A stretch of 64,000 nt of DNA, taken from Megachile rotundata. Taxonomy: Eukaryota; Arthropoda; Insecta; Hymenoptera; Megachilidae. Location of the stretch: contig NW_027473350.1 in NCBI RefSeq assembly GCF_050947335.1, positions 186,001-250,000 on the forward strand, given 5' to 3'. Every line of letters begins with the position of its first letter. The first letter of the stretch is position 1. Below, in pieces: positions 62,650-64,000 of this stretch. A model generated the notes under the pieces. It did no database searches. It was not told where the DNA came from and worked only from the letters and a program-made list of their open reading frames with translations. A program made the translations under genes and the position numbers.

Positions 62650-64000
62650 ATCACAATCACACAATCACAATCATACAATCGCAATCATACAGTCACAATC
62701 ATACAATCACAATCATACAGTCAGAATCATACTATCGCAATCATACGATCACAATCATACCATCACAATCATACAATCACAACCATACAATCAGAATCAT
62801 ACAATCACAACCATACAATCATAATCATACAATCACAATCATACAATCGCAATCATACAATCACAATATTACAATCACAATCATACAATCACAATCGTAC
62901 TATCGCAATCATACAATCACAATCATACCATCACCATCATACAATCACAATCATACAATCATAATCATACAATTACAATCATACAATCACAATCATACAA
63001 TCACAATCATACAATCACAATCATACAATCACAATCATACAATCGCAATCATGCAATTACAATCTCCAAAATACAATCTCCCAAATACAATCATACAATC
63101 ACAATCATACAATCACAATCATACAATCACAATCATACAATCACAATCATACTATCACAATGATACAATCATAATCATACAATCACAGTCATACAATCAC
63201 AATCGTACAATCACAGTCATACAATCACAATCTTACAATCACAATCGTACTATCACAATCACACAATCACAATCATACAATCACAATCATACAATCACAA
63301 TCATACAATCACAATCATACAATCACAATCATACAATCACAATCATGCAATCACAATCATACAATCATAATCATACAATGACAATCATACATTCACAATC
63401 ATACAATCACAATCATACAATCACAATCATACAATCACAATCATACATTCACAATCATAAAACCACAATCAGACAATCACAATCATACCATCACCATCAT
63501 ACAATCACAACCATACAATCATAATCATACAATTACAATCACACAATCACAATCATACAATCACAATCATACAATCACAATCATACAATCACAATCATAC
63601 AATCACAATCATACAATCGCAATCATACAATTACAATCTCCAAAATACAATATCCCAAATACAATCATACAATCAGAATCATACAATCACAATCATACAA
63701 TCACAATCATACAATCACAATCATACTATCACAATCATACAATCATAATCATACAATGACAATCATACAATCACAATCATACAATCACAATCATACAATC
63801 ACAATCATACAGTCACAATCATACATTCACAATCATAAAACCACAATCAAACAATCACAATCATACCATCACCATCATACAATCACAATCATACAATCAT
63901 AATCATACAATTACAATCACACAATCACAATCATACAATCACAATCATACAATCACAATCATACAATCACAATCATACAATCGCAATCATACAATTACAA
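62650..64000 (+). repeat. 2,394-bp-offset duplication, right copy (cut by window end)
   Basis: CAGTCAGAATC at 62718, ATGCAATTAC at 63051, R anchor at 63651, each +2,394 (171 units) from the left copy. The window ends inside it, so its full length is unknown. No gene. Confidence 0.85.

Larger units (their letters stand above)
1..64000 (+). repeat. 14-bp satellite array filling the window
   Basis: The whole window is a head-to-tail array of ACAATCATACAATC, equivalent to ACAATC + ACAATC + AT. All units have the same orientation and no unrelated sequence interrupts them. The consensus is 7 A, 4 C, 3 T and 0 G, so it is AT-rich (about 71 percent) and almost free of G on this strand. Common variants are TCG for TCA, ATAATC for ACAATC, CAGTC, CAGAATC, CATGC and CACACAATC. 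Rarer ones (TCCCAAAT, ACTACT, ACCATC, AAAAATC) act as module markers. Arrays of 10-60 bp units are classed as minisatellites, and at this length as satellite DNA; that is general knowledge. The family has no name I recognise. No gene, RNA, regulatory site or transposon was seen anywhere in it. Confidence 0.99.

Noticed and set aside
1..64000. N-glycosylation-like N-H-T motifs every 14 residues, suggesting a surface or antifreeze-type protein
   Set aside because: They come from the repeated AATCATACA string and appear in every frame; without evidence of translation they mean nothing.
1..64000. CRISPR array (short repeats at regular spacing)
   Set aside because: There are no unique spacers: the repeat is contiguous and 14 bp long, and no cas-like gene is present.
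1..64000. Telomeric repeat
   Set aside because: The G/T strand unit (GATTGTATGATTGT) has no run of two or more G and does not match the telomere types I know (TTAGGG, TTTAGGG, TTAGG and similar).
1..64000. G-quadruplex, i-motif or triplex-forming DNA
   Set aside because: C and G occur singly, apart from a few CCC in TCCCAAAT units, and the strand is mixed purine-pyrimidine, so these structures lack the needed runs.
1..64000. Inverted repeats, hairpins, tRNA or other structured RNA
   Set aside because: One strand nearly lacks G, so stable G-C stems cannot form; no inverted copy of the unit was found.
1..64000. The whole window as an assembler or low-complexity artefact
   Set aside because: Copies carry private single-base variants and whole-unit indels, and the phase arithmetic is consistent over 60 kb. 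Individual blocks (notably 55936-58585) could still be artefacts, and this is kept as a finding.
1..64000. Naming a species or a known satellite family
   Set aside because: No unique flank or gene exists to place it, and I do not recognise the 14-mer with certainty.

Overview
The window is one uninterrupted tandem array (satellite / giant minisatellite). From first to last base it is built from a 14-bp unit, ACAATCATACAATC, which is better read as two ACAATC hexamers plus an AT dinucleotide. There are about 4,570 units, all in the same orientation. I find no unique sequence, protein-coding gene, RNA gene, transposon, CRISPR array, promoter or origin, and neither edge of the array lies in the window. 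An array this long and layered (units with diagnostic variants, modules, kilobase duplications) points to a nuclear eukaryotic genome, probably heterochromatic satellite DNA assembled from long reads. The sequence gives no basis for naming the organism.

Open reading frames of up to 577 codons exist on the + strand, but the repeat arithmetic explains them. The consensus has no stop in any forward frame, and 14 is not a multiple of 3, so all three forward frames give the same 14-residue repeat (QSQSYNHNHTITII). The reverse strand has two TGA per unit. I therefore annotate no CDS.

The information in the window is in the unit variants, which give a higher-order structure. Bases 1-18.3 kb use one set of modules, which I name A, X, Y, P and Q. 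X (about 2.2 kb) occurs three times, at 1752, 4763 and 11636. Y occurs twice, Q three times, and the window start (A1) recurs exactly 15,806 bp later (A2). Bases 18.3-22.1 kb are a junction zone of mixed modules. From 22.1 kb to the end a second vocabulary (T, M, N, R, Z, S, V, W) recurs in a fixed order. T-M-N starts at 22.1, 33.9, 37.7, about 42, about 47.7 and 54.2 kb. The fullest form is a roughly 5.8-kb higher-order repeat, with two almost adjacent copies (41.97-47.69 and 47.79-53.49 kb, offset 5,829) and a third copy from 54.2 to about 60.65 kb that carries its own 1,325-bp internal tandem duplication. The window ends inside the second copy of a 2,394-bp-offset duplication.

The 14-bp register is kept with few exceptions. 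Length changes fall into three classes: a 15-bp unit (22 sites), a 13-bp unit (4 sites) and an 8-bp half unit (10 sites). Counting only these predicts the remainder modulo 14 of every long-range duplication offset I tested. This indicates growth by whole-unit slippage and unequal exchange, followed by amplification of kilobase blocks. All coordinates and module names come from reading the sequence by eye; module edges are approximate to about one or two units unless anchored on a stated variant.
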